IMG/VR virus record: IMGVR_UViG_3300009187_000083
Location: 1-22,114 of that record
Source: a virus
Length of the DNA stretch: 22,114 bases
Reading direction: 5' to 3' (one strand)
Under the pieces are notes generated by a model that saw nothing but the letters and a program-made list of their open reading frames with translations, did no database searches and was not told the DNA's origin. Numbering within the stretch: the stretch's first letter is position 1; the number at the start of each line of letters is the position of its first letter. Shown in pieces: positions 1 through 6,097 of the stretch. The translations under genes and the position numbers were made by a program.

Positions 1-51
1 AGCTTCTGCATCGAAGCCTTCTAACAGCTCAATCAGTTCAGATACTTTCAT
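1..51 (-). CDS. Hypothetical protein, N-terminal fragment (runs off window)
   Basis: Only the first 17 codons are in the window, beginning MKVSELIELLEGFDAEA. The start ATG (51-49) follows a purine-rich GAGAGGGG ribosome binding site and the early promoter at 84-112. Many phages carry short proteins that start in this style (MKVSELIExL..FDPDAEV), but too little is visible to assign a family. The gene is the last member seen of a series of small, separately promoted genes. Confidence 0.6.
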   Translation of the reverse strand, partial: MKVSELIELLEGFDAEA

Positions 52-83
52 TATGCATTCCCCTCTCTCATCTTGTTAAACTA

Positions 84-112
84 ATTAAAAGCTGGCGTGA
101 GAATAAAATCAA
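84..112 (-). promoter_or_regulatory. Early sigma70-type promoter
   Basis: On the minus strand: -35 TTGATT (112-107), 17-bp spacer, -10 TTTAAT (89-84), directly upstream of the gene starting at 51. The TGA stop of the upstream gene (111-109) lies inside the -35 box. It shares its layout with the promoters at 347-375 and 606-634. Confidence 0.7.
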
Positions 113-315
113 GCCCTGATGGACTCGACTGCTGCGAACATCTTGCGCATCTCCACGACCAGGTGGGCATACGCTTCCTTCTCTTCCTGATAACAACTCT
201 CGAGGTTGTCTCGCGTGTACTCCATCGCATGGATGAAGTCAGCATCCTTGTTGACGTGCTGCTGCAGGAACGCTTGGATCTGTTCCATGATTGCCAGTGC
301 TTCTTTCGTGTTCAT
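109..315 (-). CDS. Hypothetical small early protein (68 aa)
   Basis: Begins MNTKEALAIMEQIQ. I chose ATG 315 because AGGAG sits just upstream; the longer reading frame would translate the ribosome binding site itself. The protein looks fully helical and charged, with an acidic/aromatic middle (HAMEYTRDNLESCYQEEKEA). No recognised domain and no membrane segment. It has its own promoter (347-375), and its stop codon forms part of the next promoter. Probably an early host-takeover or accessory protein, by position only. Confidence 0.7.
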   Translation of the reverse strand: MNTKEALAIMEQIQAFLQQHVNKDADFIHAMEYTRDNLESCYQEEKEAYAHLVVEMRKMFAAVESIRA

Positions 316-346
316 CTTGCTTCTCCTCTCTCTCAATGTTGAACTA

Positions 347-375
347 ATTATAGTCTGGCGAGAAAATTAAGTCAA
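347..375 (-). promoter_or_regulatory. Early sigma70-type promoter (near consensus)
   Basis: Minus strand TTGACT (375-370), 17-bp spacer, TATAAT (352-347): nearly perfect sigma70 consensus. The leader down to the AGGAG site closely matches that of the 606-634 promoter. The TGA stop of the upstream gene (374-372) is inside the -35 hexamer. Confidence 0.85.
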
Positions 376-575
376 GAGGTCAACCCATGAACAACGACGC
401 TCTCGATGTCAGACTCGCAGTCAACTTCATTAAGATAGTTGAACTGTTCAACAATCATATCAAACGCGTTAACCACAGTTTGATTAGGCCATTCACCTGC
501 GATGTTTTCATCGGGAACTTCGACGACCTGTTCGTAATAGAGAGTCGTCTTATAAAATACGGTTACCTTAGCCAT
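372..575 (-). CDS. Hypothetical small early protein (67 aa)
   Basis: Begins MAKVTVFYKTTLYYEQ, preceded by AGGAG seven bases before ATG 575. The N-terminus reads as a beta-strand pair (KVTVFYKTTLYYEQVVEV), followed by an acidic helix and a second strand (DIESVVVHGL), so a compact alpha/beta protein is likely. No family recognised. It has a private promoter at 606-634. Confidence 0.7.
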   Translation of the reverse strand: MAKVTVFYKTTLYYEQVVEVPDENIAGEWPNQTVVNAFDMIVEQFNYLNEVDCESDIESVVVHGLTS

Positions 576-605
576 CTCATGTCTCCTTCTCTCAATGTTG
601 AACTA

Positions 606-634
606 ATTTTAGCTCAGCACGAGAATTAAGTCAA
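606..634 (-). promoter_or_regulatory. Early sigma70-type promoter
   Basis: Minus strand TTGACT (634-629), 17-bp spacer, TAAAAT (611-606). It drives the gene starting at 575. The TGA stop of the upstream gene (633-631) is embedded in the -35 box, as in the two neighbouring promoter units. Confidence 0.75.
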
Positions 635-843
635 CCGCCCTTCCTGGGAACCCTGAAGCCTTCGCGACGACAACCACCGCCAATCATCTTCTGTGTCTCG
701 GGTTGATAGTAGAGCTTGATGAGCTTTTTGTGATTGCTGTGCATGTATTTCTCGCATTGACTATATTCATTAAAATACTTCACTTCAATATCAATTGAGT
801 GGTTTGCATTCATTACTACAATATAGTATACCCAGGCAATCAT
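631..843 (-). CDS. Hypothetical protein (70 aa)
   Basis: Begins MIAWVYYIVVMNANHS. A short hydrophobic N-terminal stretch is followed by a Lys/Tyr-rich body and a basic glycine-rich tail (GGGCRREGFRVPRKGG). Its ATG overlaps the stop of the gene upstream (ATGA at 843-840), implying coupled translation at the end of a four-gene operon. No family recognised. Confidence 0.6.
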   Translation of the reverse strand: MIAWVYYIVVMNANHSIDIEVKYFNEYSQCEKYMHSNHKKLIKLYYQPETQKMIGGGCRREGFRVPRKGG

Positions 844-971
844 TGCTTGTATTTGAATCCAATATGCTGTCGGTTAATATCATCATACGTAATACTATAA
901 CGCGATGGAGTATATAATGTCTTGGGAACTGGATCACCTACCATCATCGTTACTAAAATTAAACCCCACAT
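840..971 (-). CDS. Tiny hypothetical protein (43 aa)
   Basis: Begins MWGLILVTMMVGDPVPKT and ends HIGFKYKQ. It starts in a TAATG overlap with the stop of the upstream membrane protein (973-969) and ends in an ATGA overlap with the next gene, so its frame is fixed by coupling on both sides. The first 10 residues are hydrophobic; the remainder is polar and aromatic. Function unknown. Confidence 0.6.
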   Translation of the reverse strand: MWGLILVTMMVGDPVPKTLYTPSRYSITYDDINRQHIGFKYKQ

Positions 972-1273
972 TATGGCTTCTCTCCTTCGGGAACTGATTT
1001 GACTGTAAATGGATCTGATTTAGGTTCTAATTGCTTGACTTTAGGCTTGGCTTCGATTTGACGCCCAGTAATGTTCTTAGGCACAATACGCTCATCAAAT
1101 TCAACAATTTTATTCATCACCTTTGAAACATAATAGTGAGTCGTGTCGAATATGGTGTTAATAACGGCCTTGGCGGCGGCAGGGTATGCAATGGAGAACG
1201 CTATTACCATTCCCATAGTAAAGCCCTTCCAAACGCCAGAACCTGGCTTATCAGTCTTCGGAGTCGAAATCAT
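971..1273 (-). CDS. Small membrane protein (100 aa)
   Basis: Begins MISTPKTDKPGSGVWKG. One hydrophobic segment covers roughly residues 17-37 (MGMVIAFSIAYPAAAKAVI), then a charged helix and a Lys/Pro-rich tail (EAKPKVKQLEPKSDPF) that is probably soluble and flexible. The ATG overlaps the end of the upstream gene by 23 nt. The ribosome binding site is weak, so the start is less certain; the frame extends upstream to 1324. Probably an inner-membrane accessory protein. Confidence 0.6.
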   Translation of the reverse strand: MISTPKTDKPGSGVWKGFTMGMVIAFSIAYPAAAKAVINTIFDTTHYYVSKVMNKIVEFDERIVPKNITGRQIEAKPKVKQLEPKSDPFTVKSVPEGEKP

Positions 1274-1556
1274 CGTCTTTAGGTACGAAACCAATAACCT
1301 TCTTACTAGTACGACCGAATGCAAACTTAGTATGCCTCATATTTGCGAACTCAAAACCGCAAATAGGCTTAGGAGGTGCCCATCCGTGAACTCGTTCGTC
1401 AGGAATTGCACCAATGGAAAGCAATTCGGAGTCTTTTCCAAACTCTTTGCGAAGAAGATATTTAACATAACCAAAATCTCCATAACCCTTCGCTCGGTCT
1501 TCGAAATACTTCCGAGTAACGGAACCGTCAACTAATTTAATATCGGCGTATAACAT
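1251..1556 (-). CDS. Hypothetical protein (101 aa)
   Basis: Begins MLYADIKLVDGSVTRK and ends KDDDFDSED. A mixed alpha/beta composition with an acidic C-terminus suggests a soluble protein. No motif recognised. First gene of the 1556-631 operon. A promoter-like TTGAGT-17-CATAAT lies at 1563-1591 but would start transcription at or near the ATG, so it is not scored. The start is supported only by a weak GAG site. Confidence 0.6.
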   Translation of the reverse strand: MLYADIKLVDGSVTRKYFEDRAKGYGDFGYVKYLLRKEFGKDSELLSIGAIPDERVHGWAPPKPICGFEFANMRHTKFAFGRTSKKVIGFVPKDDDFDSED

Positions 1557-1607
1557 AGCTCTATTATGACCTATAACGAATAATAACTCAACGTCTCATT
1601 GTATATG

Positions 1608-1733
1608 TCAGGCACCTTTTATTTGACTTTTATCGATATTGCGCTCTTCACAAAACTTAGTTAGTTTACTCCAAGTAGGAAAGTGGTGCCATCTACTATT
1701 ATAATAAACCTTCCAAAACATATGATAACTCAT
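1608..1733 (-). CDS. Tiny aromatic-rich protein (41 aa)
   Basis: Begins MSYHMFWKVYYNSRWHHF, ends SQIKGA. GGGAG lies five bases before ATG 1733, and the stop of the upstream gene is only two bases away (TAATATG), so it is coupled to it. Trp, Tyr and His are unusually dense in the first 25 residues; the C-terminal part (LTKFCEERNIDKSQIKG) looks like a helix-turn. Function unknown. Confidence 0.6.
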   Translation of the reverse strand: MSYHMFWKVYYNSRWHHFPTWSKLTKFCEERNIDKSQIKGA

Positions 1734-1734
1734 A

Positions 1735-2220
1735 TTAACTCCCAGCAATCAGACGAACGCGGCCATCGGACATCGGAAAGAACTTCTCAATAAAGATATG
1801 ATGATCGTTAGATTCCTGAATAGCCTTATCGGCAGCCATCCATAAATGCATCCAAGACACTTCGCCATTAATCGGGTTACAAGTAATGGGAACTTCGACA
1901 TCGCTTTCCCAACCCTCAAATACCAAAGTAGTACCTCGGATTTTAGAATCGTCGTAGATATTCTCGACTTCGAAAATAGACCAGATAGTAGAAAGACCGT
2001 TAGCCTTTCGAATATGATCAAATACATCCATTTGAGTATTGAACCATTCGGCTTCCTGCAAACGAACGTTTTTGAAGCCCTTTTCAATACCCTGCTTGGC
2101 CTTTTGAAGAGTACCAATCAAGCGAGGCGAAAGGACATCCTCAAGCTCTTGAATAGCGCTCTCAAGACGACAAATGCCATTATGAATGCTTTCTTGCTCT
2201 TCTTTAGTAAGAGTAAACAT
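1735..2220 (-). CDS. Conserved-type hypothetical protein (161 aa)
   Basis: Begins MFTLTKEEQESIHNGI. The first half is helical (residues ~5-60, coiled-coil-like). The second half is strand-rich with many Trp (FEGWESDV, EVSWMHLWMAADKA), suggesting a helical dimerisation part plus a globular domain. Its ATG overlaps the stop of the 59-aa gene (TAATG). Driven by the promoter at 2427-2455. I do not recognise the family. Confidence 0.7.
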   Translation of the reverse strand: MFTLTKEEQESIHNGICRLESAIQELEDVLSPRLIGTLQKAKQGIEKGFKNVRLQEAEWFNTQMDVFDHIRKANGLSTIWSIFEVENIYDDSKIRGTTLVFEGWESDVEVPITCNPINGEVSWMHLWMAADKAIQESNDHHIFIEKFFPMSDGRVRLIAGS

Positions 2221-2399
2221 TACGCAACCTCCTGCGAGTTCTTCACGTCAAAGATTTGAATGTATGTGCTTAGGTAGTCAGCAAGCAGCGTTGCTTGCTC
2301 AGGATTACGATTTACTAGACGATTAGCAATATAACGAAGATCTGCATTATCTGCGTCAATCAAGTCTGCAACGAGAAGGTTGATGTTAAGCTTTGTCAT
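2220..2399 (-). CDS. Small hypothetical protein (59 aa)
   Basis: Begins MTKLNINLLVADLIDADN and ends VKNSQEVA. ATG 2399 follows an AAGGAG site at good spacing, about 28 nt below the -10 box of a strong promoter (2427-2455). It overlaps the next gene by TAATG. Predicted helical and acidic; the LRYIANRLVNRNPEQATLLADYL style resembles small phage helical-bundle proteins. Unknown function. Confidence 0.7.
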   Translation of the reverse strand: MTKLNINLLVADLIDADNADLRYIANRLVNRNPEQATLLADYLSTYIQIFDVKNSQEVA

Positions 2400-2411
2400 G
2401 TGTGTGTCTCC

Positions 2412-2543
2412 TTAGTTAACAAAGATATTATACAGGGAGTAGGAAATTAAAGCAACCACTACCCATTCCACAAAAGTAAACTGGTCTACAAACTCTAGCA
2501 ATCGAGGGTACCTATTATGCATCCAGTAGCGATAGTTAGACAT
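2412..2543 (-). CDS. Single-pass mini membrane protein (43 aa)
   Basis: Begins MSNYRYWMHNRYPRLLE; a hydrophobic helix runs from about residue 23 to 42 (TFVEWVVVALISYSLYNIFV). A basic, aromatic N-terminus followed by one membrane span suggests an N-in inner-membrane peptide. The ribosome binding site is weak (AAGAG) and start is 5 nt from the stop of the previous gene. The strong promoter for the next gene lies within its 3' half. Confidence 0.55.
   Translation of the reverse strand: MSNYRYWMHNRYPRLLEFVDQFTFVEWVVVALISYSLYNIFVN
2427..2455 (-). promoter_or_regulatory. Early sigma70-type promoter inside the 3' end of the upstream gene
   Basis: Minus strand TTGCTT (2455-2450), 17-bp spacer, TATAAT (2432-2427), 28 nt ahead of ATG 2399. 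The T-rich block after the -35 (TTGCTTTAATTTCC) is shared with the other early promoters in the window. Confidence 0.8.
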
Positions 2544-2548
2544 GCTAA

Positions 2549-2704
2549 TTAGCTCTTATCCACAAATGCTTTAATGCGGGCAGCTAGTTCGAAAGAAGCT
2601 TCAACAACTTCTTCTGCAGAAGAGTCCTTTTCCGAGTTCTCCCAGACAATATGATATGCTTGACGGAAAATTTCTAGACGAATTTCAAATGGTGACTTAC
2701 TCAT
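2549..2704 (-). CDS. Small conserved-type phage protein (51 aa)
   Basis: Begins MSKSPFEIRLEIFRQAYHIV and ends KAFVDKS. AAGGAGG lies just upstream of ATG 2704, which overlaps the stop of the SWIM gene (ATGA). The opening MSKSPFEIRLELL/IF is typical of a helical protein common in T4-like phages. Two helices separated by an acidic Ser-rich loop. Unknown role. Confidence 0.7.
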   Translation of the reverse strand: MSKSPFEIRLEIFRQAYHIVWENSEKDSSAEEVVEASFELAARIKAFVDKS

Positions 2705-3012
2705 ACTGCCTCCTTAATATGTTTGCATTTGCCGTGATACTTAAATCCAGTACACGTACATCGTTCAACGCCATTTACATTAGTAATATAATAAACGCTA
2801 CCTTTTGAACCTTGAATGATTCGAGTATTCTTTTCTGTATCAGCTTTAATAACTTCAAATTTACGACCTCGCTTATCGAAGTCCATTGGAGTAGTAAAGG
2901 TAACTGGCTTTTCTCCATCTACCTGATAACCCAAAAGCTTATTTTGTGAGTCATTAAGAAAATAGGTATGATTACTCCAATCCCAACTAGTAACCTCACG
3001 TACACTAATCAT
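2701..3012 (-). CDS. SWIM zinc-finger protein (103 aa)
   Basis: The C-terminus carries a SWIM-type zinc-binding pattern: C85-x-C87-x8-C96-x-H98, preceded by beta strands (GSVYYITNV). The N-terminal ~70 residues are strand-rich (HTYFLNDSQNKLLGYQV). SWIM fingers bind nucleic acid or protein partners; here the domain is the whole C-terminal third of a very short protein. It overlaps the upstream gene by 8 nt and the downstream gene by 4 nt in the AAA ATPase operon, so a role beside the ATPase in DNA transactions is plausible but is inference. Confidence 0.75.
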   Translation of the reverse strand: MISVREVTSWDWSNHTYFLNDSQNKLLGYQVDGEKPVTFTTPMDFDKRGRKFEVIKADTEKNTRIIQGSKGSVYYITNVNGVERCTCTGFKYHGKCKHIKEAV

Positions 3013-3229
3013 TTTCTTTATATGCCTTTTTTATTTTTAGTTGAATTTCTGCAGCAGCCATCATTCTGCCAATATCAATTTCCCATGCCTTATTACTATC
3101 AGACTCTATATTACATAACTTAATACAGTCTTCTATAATAAGCTGCGCCAAAAGAGCTGGCATAGTTTCTGGCTTGTTTGCCGTAGCTCTAGTGGCAGAA
3201 TTTACTAAAGCAGTTAATCGATTGTTCAT
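3005..3229 (-). CDS. Helical hypothetical protein (74 aa)
   Basis: Begins MNNRLTALVNSATRAT. I chose ATG 3229, two bases after the stop of the AAA ATPase gene (TAATATG), over the longer frame to 3301 that would overlap the ATPase. Almost entirely helical, with two Cys (EDCIKLCNIE). It ends with an 8-nt overlap into the SWIM gene. No family recognised. Confidence 0.65.
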   Translation of the reverse strand: MNNRLTALVNSATRATANKPETMPALLAQLIIEDCIKLCNIESDSNKAWEIDIGRMMAAAEIQLKIKKAYKEND

Positions 3230-3230
3230 A

Positions 3231-4109
3231 TTAACCGTTAACCAGCATATAAGTCGCCAGGTTCTTCCAATCCGGCTTACCCGAGCTGCGAATCTTCGCA
3301 ACCATCAACAGCGTACGCAAGCTAATCTCACGAGCACTATCACGCTTCTGCTTAATCAAGTCAAGAGCATCACGCTTAACCGACATCAGCATGTCCGGCT
3401 GGAAGCTAGGAGCATTAACGAGAGTCTCCATGCGTTCGATCTTCTGATCGGTCGTCATCGACAAGTCAACGTTCATCGAACGCGAACGAATAGCCTGATC
3501 GATCTTCGATTGCGGCATATTCGAGATGAATACGACACCGCCCTTGAACTGAAAGAAGCGCGGAAGATCGTCAATGCGCGAAGTATTCCACGAGATAATA
3601 CGACGATCATACGAGTCAAGCGCACCCTTGAGCAGGTTAAGCGCATCAGCGTCTTTCAGAATGCTATCGCAGTCATCGAAAACGATAATCGAGTTACGGT
3701 TCTCATACAGAACGCGATACAAGCCTTTAGCAGTCGAGAAGCCCTTGACGACACGGTAGGTCGTACGCGGTGCAGCAGTATCACCAGGCTCCTTCTCGCT
3801 GAAGTCTTGCAGACCAGCAGCTTTCAGAGCAGCAGTAACCGTAAACGACTTGCCCAGACCGCCTTCGCCAGTAATAACAGCCGATGCAGTCTGACCCTTC
3901 GCAACCATCGTTACGAGGTCCGAAGTAAAGTCAAAGCGTTCATTGATACCGAACTGAGCAACCGGAGCAGAAGCCGGCTGCGGAATAAAGTTCGCAGAGC
4001 TCATCTCACGAACCTTCTTGTTAACGTACGAAGCGTTCACCGAACGAACAACTTCGACGCCATCGATCGAACCGACGAACTTATCGCCGACTTGAGTTAC
4101 TGTAATCAT
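3231..4109 (-). CDS. AAA+ family ATPase (292 aa)
   Basis: Begins MITVTQVGDKFVGSID; AAGGAG precedes ATG 4109. Walker A GEGGLGKS at residues 81-88, Walker B IIVFDDCD at 142-149, a sensor-1-like VFISN at 193-197, and an arginine-finger-like AIRSRS at 207-211. The core spans about 60-250. The N-terminal 50 residues are a small strand-rich segment (EVVRSVNASYV). It likely couples ATP hydrolysis to remodelling of DNA or protein; the target is unknown. It heads a coupled operon with the 74-aa, SWIM, 51-aa and 43-aa genes and has its own promoter (4152-4180). GC content is clearly higher than in the replication genes. Confidence 0.85.
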   Translation of the reverse strand: MITVTQVGDKFVGSIDGVEVVRSVNASYVNKKVREMSSANFIPQPASAPVAQFGINERFDFTSDLVTMVAKGQTASAVITGEGGLGKSFTVTAALKAAGLQDFSEKEPGDTAAPRTTYRVVKGFSTAKGLYRVLYENRNSIIVFDDCDSILKDADALNLLKGALDSYDRRIISWNTSRIDDLPRFFQFKGGVVFISNMPQSKIDQAIRSRSMNVDLSMTTDQKIERMETLVNAPSFQPDMLMSVKRDALDLIKQKRDSAREISLRTLLMVAKIRSSGKPDWKNLATYMLVNG

Positions 4110-4151
4110 ACTTTCTCCTTGTGTTGTGTGTTTTTCCCTAACGACCAATAC

Positions 4152-4180
4152 ATGATAGCGTCACGCGGAAATAAAGTCAA
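4152..4180 (-). promoter_or_regulatory. Early sigma70-type promoter of the AAA ATPase operon
   Basis: Minus strand TTGACT (4180-4175), 17-bp spacer, TATCAT (4157-4152), with a 42-nt leader to ATG 4109. The TGA stop of the metallopeptidase gene (4179-4177) is embedded in the -35 box. Confidence 0.75.
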
Positions 4181-4683
4181 CCCTTGTGGTACGCGTTGAG
4201 GATCTTGGATGCTTCCTCGGCCTGGCGATCGAACGCCTCTTTCTCCCAAGGCAGATTGCGATAGCTCTCATAGGTAGTACCGCGTCCATCGTGCTTCTGA
4301 CCTTCCCATACTCGATGATAACCATCGCTTGTCATACGCCCGGTCATATACTGCTCGACGTGAACCATCTCATGACCCAGCGTCTCGGCCATGTCCTTGA
4401 ACCCAGGCAATACCTTTGCGTTAAGCAGAACTGTAATCACTTTGCCGTTAGCACTTCGGATGCATTTGCCGTGAGTGCGACGCGTCTTAAGGTTCTTGAG
4501 ATAATAAACGATACGCACATCGTTGCCTGCTTCAGTCAGCTTATCACGCAACGGTGCTTCGATAGCCTTCTTTGCTGCAGCAACAACCTTTCGGAAGATT
4601 CCTAGGTTGCCCTTCATATAGGTATTGATCTGGACTGTAGTAAAGACGTTTTCGTCTACTTTGATATCTGTAAAGTTGTTCAT
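4177..4683 (-). CDS. HExxH zinc metallopeptidase-like protein (168 aa)
   Basis: Begins MNNFTDIKVDENVFTT; AGGAG lies 5-9 nt before ATG 4683. The zinc motif is HEMVH at residues 104-108 followed by VEQY. A second conserved block, VWEG...NLPWEKEAF (about 126-151), supplies the likely third ligand Glu149. This arrangement (HExxHxxQY...W.G...WExEA) is shared with the protein at 6271-6696, so they are diverged paralogues. No signal peptide, so it acts in the cytoplasm. Probably a gluzincin-type (SprT-like) peptidase; substrate unknown. It has its own promoter at 4721-4749. Confidence 0.75.
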   Translation of the reverse strand: MNNFTDIKVDENVFTTVQINTYMKGNLGIFRKVVAAAKKAIEAPLRDKLTEAGNDVRIVYYLKNLKTRRTHGKCIRSANGKVITVLLNAKVLPGFKDMAETLGHEMVHVEQYMTGRMTSDGYHRVWEGQKHDGRGTTYESYRNLPWEKEAFDRQAEEASKILNAYHKG

Positions 4684-4720
4684 GTGTGCTCCTGTATGTG
4701 ATTGCTTACCCAACATCATC

Positions 4721-4749
4721 ATTGTACGAGTATTCGGAAAGAAAGGCAA
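4721..4749 (-). promoter_or_regulatory. Early sigma70-type promoter of the metallopeptidase gene
   Basis: Minus strand TTGCCT (4749-4744), 17-bp spacer, TACAAT (4726-4721). It stands back to back with the plus-strand operon that starts at 4786. Confidence 0.75.
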
Positions 4750-4755
4750 CAGGCT

Positions 4756-4763
4756 GATAAATA
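4756..4763 (+). promoter_or_regulatory. Possible T4-type late promoter (GATAAATA)
   Basis: GATAAATA differs by one base from the T4 late promoter TATAAATA and lies 23 nt before ATG 4786, a suitable distance. Motifs this short and AT-rich occur by chance, so it is tentative; position at the head of a lone plus-strand operon is the main support. Confidence 0.35.
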
Positions 4764-4785
4764 ATTGATTCTCAAAGGAGAAACC

Positions 4786-5064
4786 ATGGACTTCTATAAG
4801 CTTCTAGCAGAGCTTGGGTTTCCAATGGCAGCAGCACTTTGCGCAGGGTATTTTGTGTACTTGACACTGAAATTTATTTTAGCTGGTGTCATTAGTAACA
4901 TCAAGAGTATTCAAAGTATAATTCTATCATTAGATAAAAGAATTAAGACAATGGATAACGATTTACTTAAAATTGATATCCTAATTTCAACTGCTTTAGA
5001 TCTTCCTCCTGATGTAGAGAGAATTTCTAGACTTAATAACACTGATGAATTAAGAAAAGACTAA
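4786..5064 (+). CDS. Single-pass membrane protein, tandem paralogue 1 (92 aa)
   Basis: Begins MDFYKLLAELGFPMAAALCA after an AAGGAG site. One membrane helix occupies about residues 11-36 (AAALCAGYFVYLTLKF). A long cytoplasmic helix follows with heptad-like spacing (NIKSIQSIILSLDKRIKTMDNDLLKI). The layout L.E.(L/F)GFP..(A/T)...GY is shared with the next gene, so the two arose by duplication. Similar short membrane coiled-coil proteins occur in T4-like phages. Stop and next ATG overlap by one base (TAATG). Confidence 0.75.
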   Translation: MDFYKLLAELGFPMAAALCAGYFVYLTLKFILAGVISNIKSIQSIILSLDKRIKTMDNDLLKIDILISTALDLPPDVERISRLNNTDELRKD

Positions 5065-5330
5065 TGGAAATAGTACATTTAATAGAAAAATTTGGCTTTC
5101 CTGTTGTAACAGCAGGCTGTATGGGCTACTTGATATTCTATCTCTATAGATGGACTACTACAGAAGTTAAACCTATTATTAGCGAGACTAATAATATTCT
5201 TATAGCACTTATTGATAGAATCAGAACTCTAGATAACGATCTTATTAGATTAAATACTAAAGTCAATACCGTTATTATAATGGTAGATAAGTGTGAGAAG
5301 GAAAAGAAAGAGGCATGCGATAAGAAATGA
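5064..5330 (+). CDS. Single-pass membrane protein, tandem paralogue 2 (88 aa)
   Basis: Begins MEIVHLIEKFGFPVVTAGCM. The membrane helix lies at about residues 13-31 (VVTAGCMGYLIFYLYRW). A predicted coiled-coil segment (NILIALIDRIRTLDNDLIRL) matches the region of the upstream protein containing KRIKTMDNDLLKI. It ends in a Lys/Glu-rich tail. ATGA overlap with the metallophosphoesterase gene. The two proteins may form a hetero-oligomer in the inner membrane; function unknown. Confidence 0.75.
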   Translation: MEIVHLIEKFGFPVVTAGCMGYLIFYLYRWTTTEVKPIISETNNILIALIDRIRTLDNDLIRLNTKVNTVIIMVDKCEKEKKEACDKK

Positions 5331-6097
5331 AGTACAAGACTATATTCGTATCAGATATACATCTGGGAACTAAAGAAAGCAAAGCTGAATTGCTTACAGA
5401 TTTTCTTAAGCATAATGAGTGTGAAGAGCTATTTCTAGTTGGAGATATTATAGATGGATGGCGAGTTAAGCAAAAGAAATGGCACTGGAAGAAGTCTCAT
5501 TCCCATCTAGTAAGCAAGATATTCAAACTTAGCCGGAAGGGCGTAAAGATTACCTATGTGACGGGTAATCATGATGAGTTTCTTAGACCCTATGTTGGTC
5601 TATTTACTTTAGGTAACATTAGCGTTGTTAATCACGCTGAGTATAGAGGTATTCTAGGCGAGAAGTATCTCGTTGTACATGGAGATATGTTCGATGGAAT
5701 TACTCGACTAGCTCCATGGCTTAGCTTCTTAGGCGATAAAGCATACGATTCTTTACTATGGGTTAACTCAGTATATAACTGGGTTAGATATAAGTTTGGT
5801 TTTGATTATTGGAGCCTATCAAAGTTCCTTAAGCATAAAGTAAAAAAGGCCGTCGACTTTATATTTAAGTTTGAAGGCAATATCACTCATTATGCTAAGA
5901 AGAGAGAGTTCCAGGGCGTTATATGTGGACATATTCACACCCCGGAGATCAAAGAGATAAGCGGTCTATACTATATGAACTGCGGTGATTGGGTTGAAAG
6001 CTGTTCTGCTCTCGTTGAGAAAATGGACGGTACCTGGGATATAGTTTACTGGACTAAGAAGCTAGAAACTACTGATACTTCTCCATCGCATACGTAA
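5327..6097 (+). CDS. LpxH-like calcineurin-type metallophosphoesterase (256 aa)
   Basis: All metal-binding motifs of the family are present in order: SDIHLG (9-14), GDIID (39-43), GNHDE (79-83), VVHGD (115-119), CGHIHTPE (~199-206), and NCGDWVESCSALVE near the C-terminus. The GDIIDGWR and NCGDWVESC blocks are characteristic of UDP-2,3-diacylglucosamine diphosphatase (LpxH, COG2908), a lipid A enzyme, and length is close to LpxH (~240 aa). The start overlaps the membrane-protein gene by ATGA. Placement with two membrane proteins fits an envelope role, but another phosphoester substrate cannot be excluded. Its 3' end overlaps the convergent gene by 29 nt. Confidence 0.85.
   Translation: MKYKTIFVSDIHLGTKESKAELLTDFLKHNECEELFLVGDIIDGWRVKQKKWHWKKSHSHLVSKIFKLSRKGVKITYVTGNHDEFLRPYVGLFTLGNISVVNHAEYRGILGEKYLVVHGDMFDGITRLAPWLSFLGDKAYDSLLWVNSVYNWVRYKFGFDYWSLSKFLKHKVKKAVDFIFKFEGNITHYAKKREFQGVICGHIHTPEIKEISGLYYMNCGDWVESCSALVEKMDGTWDIVYWTKKLETTDTSPSHT

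Noticed and set aside
1563-1591. TTGAGT-17-CATAAT promoter before the gene at 1556
   Set aside because: Transcription would begin at or beyond the ATG, giving a leaderless mRNA; too weak to annotate.
3174-4199. Long plus-strand open frame (341 codons)
   Set aside because: Antisense to the AAA ATPase, which has complete Walker motifs and a ribosome binding site; the plus frame has no domain or site and is a codon-bias shadow.
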